Positions 1 to 13,300 of a stretch of DNA of 64,000 bases are shown here, in pieces (position 1 is the first letter of the stretch; each line of letters starts with the position of its first letter). The stretch comes from Eopsaltria australis (lineage: Eukaryota; Chordata; Aves; Passeriformes; Petroicidae). Position numbers and translations under genes: made by a program. The notes below the pieces were generated by a model. That model was not told the DNA's origin and did no database searches. It saw only the letters and a program-made list of their open reading frames with translations. Location: assembly GCA_034509425.1 (NCBI GenBank), contig JAVTVJ010001688.1, positions 124,001-188,000 on the forward strand. Direction: 5' to 3'.

Positions 1-2939
1 AGAAATTGCACGGACACCAGATTAACACCTCAATTTTGCAAATAAAACATCACAGGATGTTGTGTGCCACAGGAGAGAAGAGAATGGGCGGCCAGGGCCA
101 TTCCAGCTGCAGCAGCACTGCCAGCAGAGGCTGCACGTGGTGAGTCATGGCTCATACTCTTTGTATCTCACTTTCATTTCCCAGAGCCAAGAAAAAAATC
201 TATCTAAATTAATATAATTCTTAAGTAACTAAACATTACTTTTGCATTTACTTAGGGTTTGGGTTTTTTAGTATCTCCTTCTAAATCATGGATCTCTTGA
301 TTCAGTTGTTTCCTTTTGGCGTTGTTTTCCTACTTTGTGTTTATCCTTGTAGGAATTATGCTAATTGTTTTCACAGTAGTAAGTGATTTATAAGCAAAGT
401 TTAATTGTTCTATGCACAAAGTCTTCATTTGGAGTGACTTTATATTTGTATTAAGAAAAGGATAATCTTAGCATAATTCATCAGATGCATTTTTATTACC
501 AACAGCTATTATGTTAAAATCATTCAGCATCATTAAGAGATTTTTCAAGGGCTGTAGAGGAAAAATTTAAGCCTAAAAAATTCCAGTGTCACTGACTAGT
601 TCCCGTAAAACATTAACCAAAATATTACACAAGCTGGCCACTTTATGGTAAGTAATAGGAAGCCAAAGATTTAGGTTATCAAAACAGTGTAGCACTGTTG
701 AAGAAAACAGGGCCATGTTGATTCATATAATAGAAAAAGATACCTCAAATTGCTTTATTTAGCCCTTGAATGCTAAATACTTGCTTTAATCTAAAGGAAG
801 ATTTAAAAGCATCTTTCTGGATACTTTTCTCAATGTTTAAGATACTCAGCAGTATAAATATGGCAATTCATAATTAGGGAGCAACATTAAACACTAACAT
901 AATTTTTCTGTCAAGCCTTTCCACCATGAGGAGGGCTTGCATTTTGTTGTAGGATGTAACAAGAAGTCAGAAAGTTATTTACCAAGAACCCCCCGGGTTG
1001 CTCCATACTGGGTATGGTGACAGCAATGACTTCATGGAAATTTCTACCAAGAGAGATGGCAGAGCCTGGGGCTCTACTTCCTTTGATTAAAAGCCATCTG
1101 TGGAAAGCCGGCATCTTTTACAGAAAGGAGTAACAATCATTGTTCTGTCATCAATATGTGTGGATGGTAACAGAGGGAGGGAAATGCAAGGGCTTTAGGC
1201 ACAACACAGGGTCTTGCTCAAATCATCCTGGGATTTTTATTTTTCATCCCCTGGAATTCATGTTAATGTAAGTTATTCGGAAGCCTTTGGCAACATGCAG
1301 CTTCCACCTTTGCATAAAACCCCAAATCCTTCAAAGAAAATCTTATCCCCAGGCTTTTTCATTCCAGATCTTGGTGATAAAAGTTATTGTTTCAGATTGA
1401 CGTTTCTTATATATGGATTATTTATTTTTGTGTAACAGATGCCAAATCAACATCCCTCCTTCCCCTCACCTTTTAAAAGAAATGAGAACTAATACTTTGT
1501 TAAATGATCTAAAGATTCAAATTCACCTGCAAATCATACAAAGCCTTATAAGTTTCTCATTAATATACTGGCTAAAGAAAAAAGTGACCGAGTTTCTGAC
1601 TGGAGAATTTTGTTCTAGTTCAGCTGGTGTTGATGTGTGACACTGGGCTTGTGTCTCTGCCCTGTAGCCTAGTGACACGTTTTCAGGTGGCCCTGTTGCC
1701 CCGAGCATGGTGCTGCCCCACACTGCCCCAGGCTGTGTATCCACATGCTGCAGCTTGGTCCTGCCCGTCCCCTTTCCTGCCATGCACCGCACAGGACCTG
1801 AGCCGCTAATGCCATCTTGTCTCTTCAGAACTACCTTTCTCCCTGAAAGGTTTTGCCCTCTTCCACTGCTTCGTAACCCCTGTGCTTGTCACATTCTACC
1901 TTTTACTCTTGATCACCAACCTTCTACCCTCTTAAGTCAGTCACCTCAGCACTTCCTGAGACAGTCACCTTACAACAGCAAGGCCTCCATACAACTTGGA
2001 GCCCTGTTTTCTCCACACTTTCCCTTACTGTGGCTCATCCATTTAAAACAAACCTCTGAGCAGTCTTAAAATTTGTCAGCCATGTATCCTTCCCCTCCCC
2101 TTCCTGGGGTCGTACTTATGATAGCACCCTACATGACCAGTATCATGACCCCTCAATGCAAACAGAGGTCAACTCATTCGATACATTTCAGATTCCTTCC
2201 TTCAAGGGTTTAATTTCTGACCCTGCTATAGATTGAGGGGACAGGGAAGGTGACTGTTTTCTTGGCTTCTCCATTTCACTCATGGTCATCTCTCTTTTCT
2301 CCTAGATTTTTTTGGAAGAGGCATCCCACAGTGGTGAACTATCAGCCCACTAAATAATCATAGAACATCTTTGTGGACTTGCTTCCCAATTTCTTTTTGT
2401 TTGGCAAAACAGAGCGATTCAGACATGTGTGGCAGAACCATTACACAGAGATGGTCATGCCAGGGTTTCAGCTCCACTTCTGAATTATGTTGACTTTTTG
2501 CAGTCACACAACCTAAGGCAGTCCTTATGTAGACAGACAAATTTCAGGAAATCTCTTTGTTTCAAGAACTTAACCTGTGTCCCAACACAAAAGACAACAA
2601 TTAGAGTAGTTCTCTTAATTTAAAGGTCTACTAAATGAGGGTACAAGTCAATAGAACTAACAGCAAAATGGGGATATGCAAACAGAATTTGCTTTACAAA
2701 TCTGGATGTGAACCCAGAAAAACTAAAATCCCCAGCAAATAAGTGTAAAATGCTAAAATACATCTCCAGGTATACGCTCCTAGGCCAAACACCACTATTT
2801 TACTTGTAGGGCACTTCAACTGCAGCAAGTAATACAGGAGTGTAGCTTGAACCTGTAAGAAGGAATCACCCATTACAGCATATCTAATGCAGTTCTGTTT
2901 AAAAGAAACAAACACACCTGTGCTCTGTTGTGCTGTTAT
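1..2939. other. 3' intergenic sequence, nothing recognised
   Basis: No exon, RNA gene or known repeat could be recognised. A locally GC-rich patch at about 1640-1800 interrupts AT-rich DNA. In human, PARP8 points toward the regulatory desert of ISL1, so conserved enhancers could lie here, but none can be identified from sequence alone. Confidence 0.5.
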
Positions 2940-3766
2940 TTGGTGCTTTAGTATCTTTATTATGAAAGTAACATAAGAGAGGCTTCAGTCTATTTTTGCT
3001 TTCTGAGGTGGCTTGTAGTAGTTGCACAGATGGGTTAGTTGAACTGCTCCCCATATTCAAGGGTGTGATTGATGCTTCAGGATAGCTACCATGAGGGCTG
3101 CCAAGGGCATTCATCAGGGCACAGGGTATGCTTTTTGTCTTGGAGACTGGACCCTTCTCTATCTGTGATGCCATCCTACTCGTTTGGAAAAAACAGTTGT
3201 TAATTTAAAAGACAGAGATATTTAAATTGATTTCTTATAGCTTAGAAATTAATGCATAAAACTATTTCACCAAGACAAAATCAGTATAATTTTGCATTTG
3301 AATATATTTTTTGATGCACCAACAATCAACTCAACCATGTAAAAGCCTTAACTCAGCACATACTTTAAAATATGTGGATAAATTTCATCACAGAGCAGTT
3401 TCACTGAAGTAAAGATGCAAACATTAAAAAACCTTGTTGATCTAATGAAATTGTAAAATCTAGTATATAAAACCAAAATTCTAAAAAGGAAATTAACAGC
3501 TTTAGGATTGCCAGGTGCTTCCTAGGCTTGTATAATTAAAAAATGCAACTGAGCTGCTTAATGGTTAAGACAGTGTTTCCAGAAAAGATAAAGAAAGCTG
3601 AACAAATACCATCACATTCATTTTGCTTTGTTTCATCCAGTAAATAAAAAATGCATTGTTGTTTTCACCTTTGAGTCAAAATGCTAACTGCATTTGTGTA
3701 AAATAAAAAGAATCAGAATAGCTGCAGGTAACCAATCTCTTCAATTTTACATGTTCCAGGCAACCT

Positions 3767-3772
3767 TTTATT
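3767..3772 (-). terminator. Candidate poly(A) signal AATAAA (second)
   Basis: AATAAA on the coding strand about 450 bases after the stop, with a modest G/U-rich stretch after it. Alternative to the signal at 3960. Confidence 0.3.
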
Positions 3773-3959
3773 GTGTTTTAATACGAGAATATTTTACTTA
3801 TTGCAAAGTATCCTGCATAATACAGGTGCTCCGCTATAAAATCTTCTCTCTTGCTTGTAATTCAGTCATTCTAAATTTAAAATTCCAGTATACAGTACTA
3901 AAACTTCCAATTGAAGTTTAGTATAAAAATATCAGCACAAAAGTCCTTTTTTATGTCTG

Positions 3960-3965
3960 TTTATT
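3960..3965 (-). terminator. Candidate poly(A) signal AATAAA
   Basis: AATAAA on the coding strand about 255 bases after the stop, followed within about 20-45 bases by the U-rich stretches CTTTTGTGCTG and ATTTTTATA. Best-placed proximal signal seen. Confidence 0.4.
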
Positions 3966-4221
3966 GTGAGCAACCCAAATGCCTATTTAATTATTAATTA
4001 TTTTAGTATAATAATAGACTTTGCACCCCTACAGTTGCTAATTGATACCATCTCAGGTATTTTGATGAGATACGAAATACTAAGTAAGAAAACAGTAAGT
4101 ATTCAAATGGTTAATTTGCTTAGTGTAGTAATAATAAATTAGTTTTTTGCATCTTCTTCAGTTCAAAATCCAGCTTTGAGACTGAGGAAGGCTTCACATC
4201 AATTTAGTAAGAGTGGTCCTT

Positions 4222-4324
4222 TTAACCAGTAGCAGTTTGATTGCCAATGACTCGAAGAATCTCTTTATGAATGTTTGGTTCCTGTGTATTTATACTTGTA
4301 TCACCCACTTGACCATCTTCATAA
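4222..4324 (-). CDS. PARP8: PARP8 terminal coding exon, W774-807 and stop
   Basis: Reads YEDGQVGDTSINTQEPNIHK then EILRVIGNQTATG and TAA (4222-4224). The first base completes the split Val codon. The acceptor follows a long T-run (tttttttag). The coding part ends here; the exon continues as 3'UTR. Confidence 0.97.
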
Positions 4325-7300
4325 CTAAAAAAAAAAGGTACAGAAAATAACATCATATTAGTGTTTTATGAATCTACGTAAAAACATCAAAAACTCTTGT
4401 TCTCTAAGTGCTTATTCCATATGTTAACGTGTTTCTATTGAAGTGCTCTGCTGCTTCATCTTTATATGCAGATTCTAAACTCTGGAGAGTGGGAGGTGGT
4501 AAGGCTGCCATTGTCACTGAAACCCTGAGGCTGAATAAGCCACTGAGAGCCAAAGGGGACAAGTGTTAGGTGAAAGCGGGAAATGCTCACAGCACAGACA
4601 GGAAGTCTCTAAAGAATTACTCAGCTTAAATACACACAGCCAAATGGAAATTATGTTTTACAATACATGGGCAGACTTACTATAACATGAAATAATACCA
4701 TTGAATAGGAAAAACCATGAACTCTGTGTTCATTTGTACTGAAACAAGAAATCTACTAAATCTTTGTCACTAGCTTATCCATACACTTCTAGCACAAGTA
4801 CTGTGAAAGATAAAAAATGAAGCAATATTGAACAGAATTAGGAAGAAATGTCTTTTATCTACTTTAATTACAACTATTAGAGGGAACATGAGAAAAAGGT
4901 CTATTACGAAGAACGTTAAGAGAAGCTTTGTACTCACACAAAGAAAAATCTTGTACACACGTGATCCGTGTTGGGAACTACCCATATCTCCCCATGTTTG
5001 TGCAGATCAGGTGAGGTTATCACTATCAGAGAAAGAATAAATTTCATAATGATGAAAACATGCCTGGAAAACACTAGTCAAAAAGATTTTGGCTTTTATA
5101 CATTTTAAATAGTCTTTTGGGAATGTGCAGCTTTCCTTTACATGCCTGTGCTGCAGATTTAGAGTTGGGTGTTAGTACAAAAAGGGAGATAAACTTGCTT
5201 CTTGTTACCAAAATAAACTTTTCCAAAAACACAGGTGCTTGATGTATGGGAGTAAGTTGTTAAATGGTATGAAAACTTAAAAAATGCATTTATTAAAAAC
5301 TGAATTTAAAAAGCCATAGGGGCTGTTAAGGAGGATCTGAGACATCTAATCAGCATTTGGAACAGATATTTGTGCTTGGTGATGGCTAATCCAAAACAAA
5401 GATGTTTAAGACAAAGCCTGAAACTATTATACGGTGAATTTGGGATGTGCAATAGCACCAAATATTTAAAACAAGTAACCATAGCAATTATGACTGAAGA
5501 GGTTCAAAAAGCTTGCCAAAACTTGCTCTATGTATTTGATGATAGGTTGTTTACCAGCAGAATAAGGACAACACAGGAAAGAAAGCTTTTTATTGCTAAC
5601 TAGAAGCTATACCATAAATCTGCATTTGAAGATATCCTTCTGGGCAAGCTGCCCAGCTGTGGGATAAGCAGGTTCACGGTGTGGTGGGTGAAGAACTGGC
5701 TGAGGGACTGAGCCCAAAGGGTTTTAGTGAATGGGGCAGCATCTGGTTGGTGACTGGGCACACCAGTGCTGCTCCTCAGGGCTCCACTGCAGGCCCAGCT
5801 GTGCTCTGTGTGTTTATCCACTGTCTGGATGCAGCAGGTGAAAGCACCAGTACCAAGTTTGCTGATCCAGACTGGGAGGTGCTGTGGATTCTTTTGAGGG
5901 AAAAGAGGCCTTGCAAAGGAATCAAGATAGATTGGAGCACTGAGCAATCTTAAATGGGGTGAAATTTGGCAAGTCCAAGTGCTGAATTCTGCACCTAGGA
6001 TAGGGTAACACCGGGCACAGGGCTAAAGTGGGAGAGAAGTGGCTGGACAGCTCAGAGGGACGTGGGGCTGGCTGCTGCTGGGCTCAGTGTGGGTCAGCAG
6101 TGCCCAGGTAGCCCCGAGGACAAACCCCACCCCAGAGCACCGAGCACGGCACAGCCGGCCCTGAGAGGGGATGGCCCCACTGGGCCCAGCCTGGGACGGC
6201 CTCACCGTGGGCCCTCCTGGGCCCTGCAGGTGGAGAAGGATGGGAAGGCCCTTCAGTGCATCCTGAGGAGGGCAACAAAGCTGGTGGGAGGGCTGGAAGG
6301 CACATCCTGGACACTGGTGGAGGAATTTGGGCTTGTCTAGGTTGGAGAAAGGGAGGCTGAGGTGTGACCCCACTGCTCTCTGCAGCTTCCTGAGGAGGGG
6401 AAGAGCACAGGGAGGTGCTGAGCATCACTCCCTGGTGTGCAGTGACAGGATCTGTGGGAATGATTCAAAGCTGGGCTGGAGGAGGTTTACACTGGACATT
6501 AAGAAGCAGTTCTTTATTGAGAGGGTGGTGTGCTGGTTACACTGGGGTGGAGCTAATTTTCTTCCCAGTGGCTGGCACAGGGCAGTGTTTTGATTTGTGC
6601 TGATAGTATAGAGATGTTTCTGTTATTGCTGAGCAGGGGTCAGAGCCAAGACCTTTTCTGGTTCTCATACAGCCGCATTCCAAGGAAGCTGGGGATTCAT
6701 GAGAGGCTGGGAGGAGACACAGCTGAGACAGGCGACCCCAGCTGACCAAAGGGATATTCCAAGACCATGTGACATCATGCTCAGTACATAAAGTGGGGGA
6801 AAGAAGAAGGAAAGGGGGGTACATTTGGAGTGATGGTGTTTGTCTTCCCAAGTAACCTCTACAAGGCTCTGCTCTCCTGGAGATGGCTGAGCACCTAAGC
6901 AGTGAATTCATTTCTTGTTTTGCTTTGCTTATGTGCGGGGCTTTTGCTTTCCCTATTAACCTGTCTTTATCTCAACCCATGAGCTTTCTGGCTTCTACCC
7001 TTTCAACTCTCTCTCCAGACCTGCTGGGGGGCAGAGAGCAAGTGGCTGCTGGCTGCGGTTGAACCATAACAGCTGGTCAAACCCTGAAACAGGCTTCCTA
7101 CAGAGTGGTTGGTGTGCCCAACCTGTCAGTATTTCAGAGGCATTTAAAGAATGCTCTTAATGACAAGCCTTAATGTTTGAGCAGCCCTCAATTGTTTGGG
7201 ATTGGACTTAGGTGACTTACAACTGAAATAGCTTGGTTTATTTTATTCTAACACTAACGTAACTGCATGCATATTCAATTTTGATACCTTTTCTTCCATG

Positions 7301-10300
7301 AATTGCAGTTTTTAACGTTTCCTGTAATTAATTTTACATAAAATCTTTATTAATCATCTCCCCTAAACCACCTTCTCTACACAAAGAAATAAAGTGACTA
7401 TGAAAGCTGCAAAATGTACTTTACCAGATATTTAAAATTCACCCTTATAAAATTGCTAATGCATTAATAAGTGCAAGGACAGAACAACACAGATGAAAAA
7501 GTCCTTGTGAAAGATGTAACTTGCATTTAAAAATTCAGGCATTAAAAGCCAAGTAATTAATTTTGTTTCTTATTGAAGTTTTAGAACTAAATTTCTGTAT
7601 TTTTCTGTACAGTTCAAATTGCATTTTCATGTTGACTGACAGATTCTTACTCATGTACAGCTGAAAGCTTCTATTTTGAAATAACACATTTTCTGCCTTC
7701 TGTCTTAATTTTCACTTCTTAAAACAAACAAATGCTCCAAATTATGGGCAAATTTAGTTTAATATAATTTCTAAGACAATTCAGCATGTGCTACAGGTTC
7801 TGTTCAAAGAGGGGAAATGTTCTCACTGAAGCATAAAGGTCAGCTGTTGAGCAGGTACTCCTACACCTACCAGTAGTTTCTTACCTAAACAACCAACTAA
7901 AGCTGTCACTGATTTGCACCCTGTAACCTGTGCATCCTGTGGCCACGAGTAAAACAGTTTCACAAGGGCTTTCAGCTTACCTTCACATAAGGCTATGCAT
8001 TTTAAGTTACGGCTTTGCAAAAATTGTGACTGTTGTCCTTTCTTCTGTGACTGAGATGTAAAAAAGCGAGAAAACAGAATTAGTGCAGTAAAACAAACTG
8101 AGTCAAAAAGCAACAAAGGAGACAGCTGCCATTTTCAGTGGTTTATTAATGAACAAAGATACAGGCAGTCTTTCTAAAATGTCTATATTTTATTGCTAAA
8201 TGTAGTAGAATTTACAAAAAAAGCCCTATTACTTGTTTGCATTATTGTTGGAGGGATCTGATCTCCTTTATCCAGAAAAATAATATCCAAAAGTCCCTAA
8301 TTATTACAAAATTAAAAATATTATCACAAAATTAAAAATATTATCACAAATATCAGTGTCACTGATAAACAAATTGATACCAGAAAAACAAAGGAAAAGA
8401 AAGGTGAATTTAGTCACTAATTCTTTGGTCACTACCCTGATATTTTATTTGCCTTCCTACTCCTGAGAGCTTCTACTGGGACATGCCAATCTATCTTCAA
8501 ATTCAGATTATTCTGTAATTTCTAAGTGCTAACAGTGGAGACAGACATAAGATTTCTTTCTTTAAATTTAGCCCTATGCACAGATGCTGTGAGATTGCTT
8601 TAGATACAGCAGAATTGTAATGGTTCAACATGCAAAAATTGTGAAAAAGAAAAAATTACTTGCTATCAATTAAATGCTGCTCATTTCCTAGCAATAACCA
8701 CTCTCAATTTCTTTTGCATCATTGTTCCAGAACTCTAAAATTCAGAAGGCAAGGGCTTGCTAGGGGTCATAGTGCATATTTCATCTTCATTCTCTTCCTA
8801 AATTCTTCTGCTTGGAAAAGAATGGCACAAGATCTGCAATATGCTCTGTAAATTTTTACTAAAGCAATTGGGCTATATTTGATATTTGCAGTCTCTGAAG
8901 TTGTTGATTTCATTCAATGCAATAACATTGATAACTTTCATGAAGAGAATATTACCTCTCTTTCAGCTACTGAGTTCCCAACAATAAATCCCACAAATCT
9001 TCCAGAGGTGGTTGATGTACCATACCTGTGATGTATTACTGCCCTTACTGCCTGAAGCTGGTTCATCTTTAGCTGACACCTTCTGCTGCTTCTTGTTCAT
9101 CCCTAGGAATATTAAAATCATGTAAGATACCCTATAAATATCATAAAAAGCAGAGTTAAGTACGAGAAAGGTAGAGGTAGCACAGTGGGAATCAGTCTTT
9201 TTCATGGCCCTCAGAAAGATAGTTAACTCTGTCACTGAATATCACAATATAAATCCTGTAAATTACAGGTACCTCTGCATTTATTGCAAGGACTTTAGCG
9301 AAGCCAAGTTAAGTAGGTGCAAAAGCAGATAAACATGAGCTTAAATGCCACTGAATTCACATTCGGAATATTCTTATGTGGCAGCTTAACTGTCAGCATG
9401 TCTTAAGTCTACTTAACACTATTCAGGCTGAAGTAAAAGTCTGATTTATTGTGGGTGGGAAAGCAAAAATCACAAGAGAAAGAACTTTAGATATTTATCT
9501 TTAGCACTTAATGGAATTTTATTAAAAGTTTATTAATTTTTATGAGTAGGCAATTTAAGTTTTGAAATCTACCTTGGTTTGATCCCTTTATCTACACATA
9601 AAATATTAAATTATTTGTCAGTCACATTTGATCCAATTTCCAGCTCAAAAACTGAAACATCTACATTTGTACCTTAGATCTCATTCATACCTCTCATGTT
9701 GGTTTATATAAAATTCCTTTTTTGTATGATACTTTTGTATGGGCTTCCTTGAGTTTCTAGCATCCTGTATTTGACAGAATCATGGAATGGTTTGGGTTGG
9801 AAGTGACATTAAAAATCATCTCATTCCAACTCCACTGCCATGGGTAAGGACACCTTTTGCTAGACCTGGTTGCTCTGAGCCCCACCTAACCCGACCTTGA
9901 ACGCTTCCATTATTTGGCACTTCGCAAATACAACTGAATTATGGGGAAGTCTAACTCTTTGAAGGAACAGAATGTGTAGGACCCCTTCATGGTTTTTATC
10001 AGCATCAAGGATTACACATTTCAGTGGAACACAAGCTTCCTTTCTGGAGGAGACAGGATGGAAGGGGCCAAGACAGGCAGAGAGAGGAGCAACAACACGT
10101 TGAAGTTGACAAAGCAGTATTGTCCAAAAAGAAAGGCATTTTGTTAGCTAATGATACCTCAACCAGCACTTTTAGTGGGTCCTAAGAAACTTTCATACTC
10201 ATGTAATCTCTGAAGAGCTAAAAGTGCATCTAGAGATAATTGATGTTTAAGTTCCTCAAACAGTAGCTCAAAAAGTTGAATTCCAAAAATATGAGCTAGA

Positions 10301-13300
10301 AACACTGAGTATCAGAAACTATAACTAAAACTCTCAGAATCATCTACATGCACACGAACACACATTAAACTATATACCTGCACTTTCATATGTGAGGAAA
10401 CGGTAAATACCACATACCTAAAGAAGAAAGTCACCATATTTTAAAATCCCTTTAATTTCTCAATATACACATTCGTGTGCCTTGTTTTTATAATGCTTCT
10501 GTTTATGATTTAATTCTAGCATGGAAAACTCTGCACAACTCACTTTAGGATTCACTAGTGGGACAAATTATATTCATTATCCTCAGCCTAAAATAAACAC
10601 GCTGAACTGCACTTCCTATGTAATCCTGACATAGTGATACTTGGGAATACTCTTAAATATACAGGGTTGAACATCTCTGTTGCTCAATACTTGTTTTGTC
10701 AGATCAAGTCATAAAAGACCATGAATTCATAGGTGAAGTTAGATGGACTTAGGCAGGTATTGAAAAAATCACAAGGTTGGATTTCAACTGAATCACAAGA
10801 CCTGCTCTACTACACATAGCATTCAGTATTAGCTAGTATTTACTTCAAGCAGAGTTTAAGAATTCTAAGCACCATGAAAAATAAGGACAGTATTTAACAA
10901 GGGATTTTTAAAATTTCTTATTATTTATACAAAAAAAATTTCTCATTTTGGAATAAATTAAATCACGGTCAACAAAGATAAAATTGAATATGTTTTAAAC
11001 AGTGAAGCTGGTAAGAAAAGCAGCAGAATAAGATACACCCCTATATTTCTCCAGCTTTAGAGTGATTTATAAATATCACCTGAGTAACCAAATGATATGC
11101 TTGACAATGGACTAAGGTAGATTCCACTTCCAAACATTGCACCATGGAGCTGAAAAAGAGCAGAGTGCATTAATTTGGTTACTTGGACAAAATAATAATA
11201 ATTACAGGAACAGGTCATAATGTATTTGCCCACCATACTAATTTATTGCCAGGTAATTAACAGTGCTCAAAGAAGTCTTTTAAAAAATCATGCCCTGAGT
11301 ATAAAATTAATATATCTATATGTGTGTGTGTATGCCCTGGAAACTAGGTCTAGATGCCCAAACAAAAATTTACTTAAGATTTATATATAAAATTGTGGTT
11401 TCTATTTTTAAATCCAATATTACTATGGAGGATGCCTACAAAGAGTGCTTCTGTACATGCCCAAATACGCTCTGGGATTCTATTCCAAGGTACAGGGACT
11501 CAGCTCTGGGGAGAGCTGCCAAAACCACAATGCTAAAACACTCTGCATTAGAGCTCTCCAGTCCCTCTGTAGTGCCTACTTTGCCCTGCAATAGCAGTCT
11601 CCTGATGATTCAGTCTGAGAAGTTTACACTAAATCCCTTCTGGCCAGCACACTCATGCTTCCATTCCCAAAGAGACCAGAGAGGCAGAAGAAATACTGCA
11701 AACCCAGTTCCTGTAATTTAGCATGTTTCTGGATCCTGTGACATGGAGACAGTCCAGGCAGCTCTAACTTTCCCTTACGACTGCTTTTCAGCAGTACCGA
11801 GCGGAGCCTCCCGGAGGTGCTGCTTTGCAATGTAAAACTGAAACACTGATTCCCACAAAGGCATTTTCTGGATTTGTTAGCAGACACATTACCTCATCTT
11901 AATTGCATCAGAAAAATACTTCTCCAGGAAACAAGAAGGTCTTTGAAATCATCCCTTTTCCCACTTATACGGCTACCAGAATGAAAACCCCTGAGAACAT
12001 GCCAGAGCTAGTATGTAACCAAGTATGCACAGGTTAGCTAAAATCTCTTTTGTCTGTTTACCTGCAGCCTCGTATTGGAAGCAACAACTAAGCCGTTCCT
12101 CAGGATGGAATGCCAATTTTCAATGTGTGAACCACTAAATAAAATGAAAAGGAAAACAGTAAAATTCTCAGTGTAAAATGCAAAATTACTTCAGAAATCC
12201 TTTATAACAGTAGATTCACAGCTGCAAACCTCAAATGCCAGAAGCAAAAAATAGCATGGCATTTCAATAACCTTTGGTTATTATGAATATATGTACTCAC
12301 TGAAATGCAAAGGTACTTCCGTAGAGATTTTTAGCAGCTCGGAAATTGGATTCTTTGGCTGGTGGACTGCTGAGAAGAAGGAACTGGTGGGGAGTGTGCA
12401 TAAACTTCAGTTGCTGCAAAATATAAGAGTGTACATGTGAAGAGAAGTTTATTAATATTTTATTTCCTTGATAGCAATCCTTAAGATATAGTGTTTTTCC
12501 ACACAATACGTGTGTGCATCTAAATAACTACATGAAGTAAGTTGAAACTGGTCTCACTTCCAGTTTCAAGCTGAAATCGAATAGTAAAAATGTCTTTCAG
12601 ATTATGAAACATATGCAAATTTTTGAAACTAGATTTCAGTTTAAAATGGCCCTAGTAATTAAAATTTTCATCATAGTATTCTGAACAGAGCTGGCATTGA
12701 ATTAAGGTTATTTGGAAGGCTGCAGATTACTACACCCTTAATCAGAGGTTACTCATATGTGGATCTCCTGGTACATCACGTTTGTGTGCACTGCTTTCTG
12801 TACAATTCTGCATCTAATATTCTATATGGTAACAAAACAAACAGTTATCTTTTTCTCACCTACTCTCAGATGACTACAAGGTAGAAACCTGCATTTGAGC
12901 TACTTATCTCAAATAGTTTTTTTTATGAACATTATTCCCTTGACCTATTTCAGATATTCACGTATTTCTAAAAGCCATAACCTGAAACTGCCTTGTCTAT
13001 TAAAGGCATCCATGGAATCAACCTGAATGTAGACACCTATGTTTTGCTGGCAAACTCCTACCTAAAATTCTAACACAACCCATAAAAAATCAGAAAATAA
13101 CAGAGAACCCACAGACACTTACCCTATTCACTGGTAGCTTCACAATATGTGACCTATTACTAGAAATAACCCTAAAATAAGAAACAGATGTATTAGACAT
13201 GGTAACCAAACCAAACTTCCTAAAAATGTGCTTATGAATGGCCACCACAAAGCACCCAGCTGCAGACTTTTAAACCTATCAGATGGAAGTAGGCCAAACC

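Larger units (their letters stand above)
2940..4221 (-). other. PARP8: Candidate PARP8 3'UTR, end undetermined
   Basis: Sequence directly 3' of the PARP8 stop codon on the coding strand. It is AT-rich. The coding strand carries AATAAA at 3960-3965, 3767-3772 and 2956-2961, so the transcript may end at one or more of these. The lower bound is a guess set by the last signal. Confidence 0.45.
5023..7980 (-). other. PARP8 intron, 2958 bp, with CR1 and solo LTR
   Basis: Holds a sense-plus CR1 copy (about 5610-7250) interrupted by a solo LTR (6529-7071). The flanks at 5023-5610 and 7250-7980 are AT-rich with nothing recognised. Confidence 0.9.
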
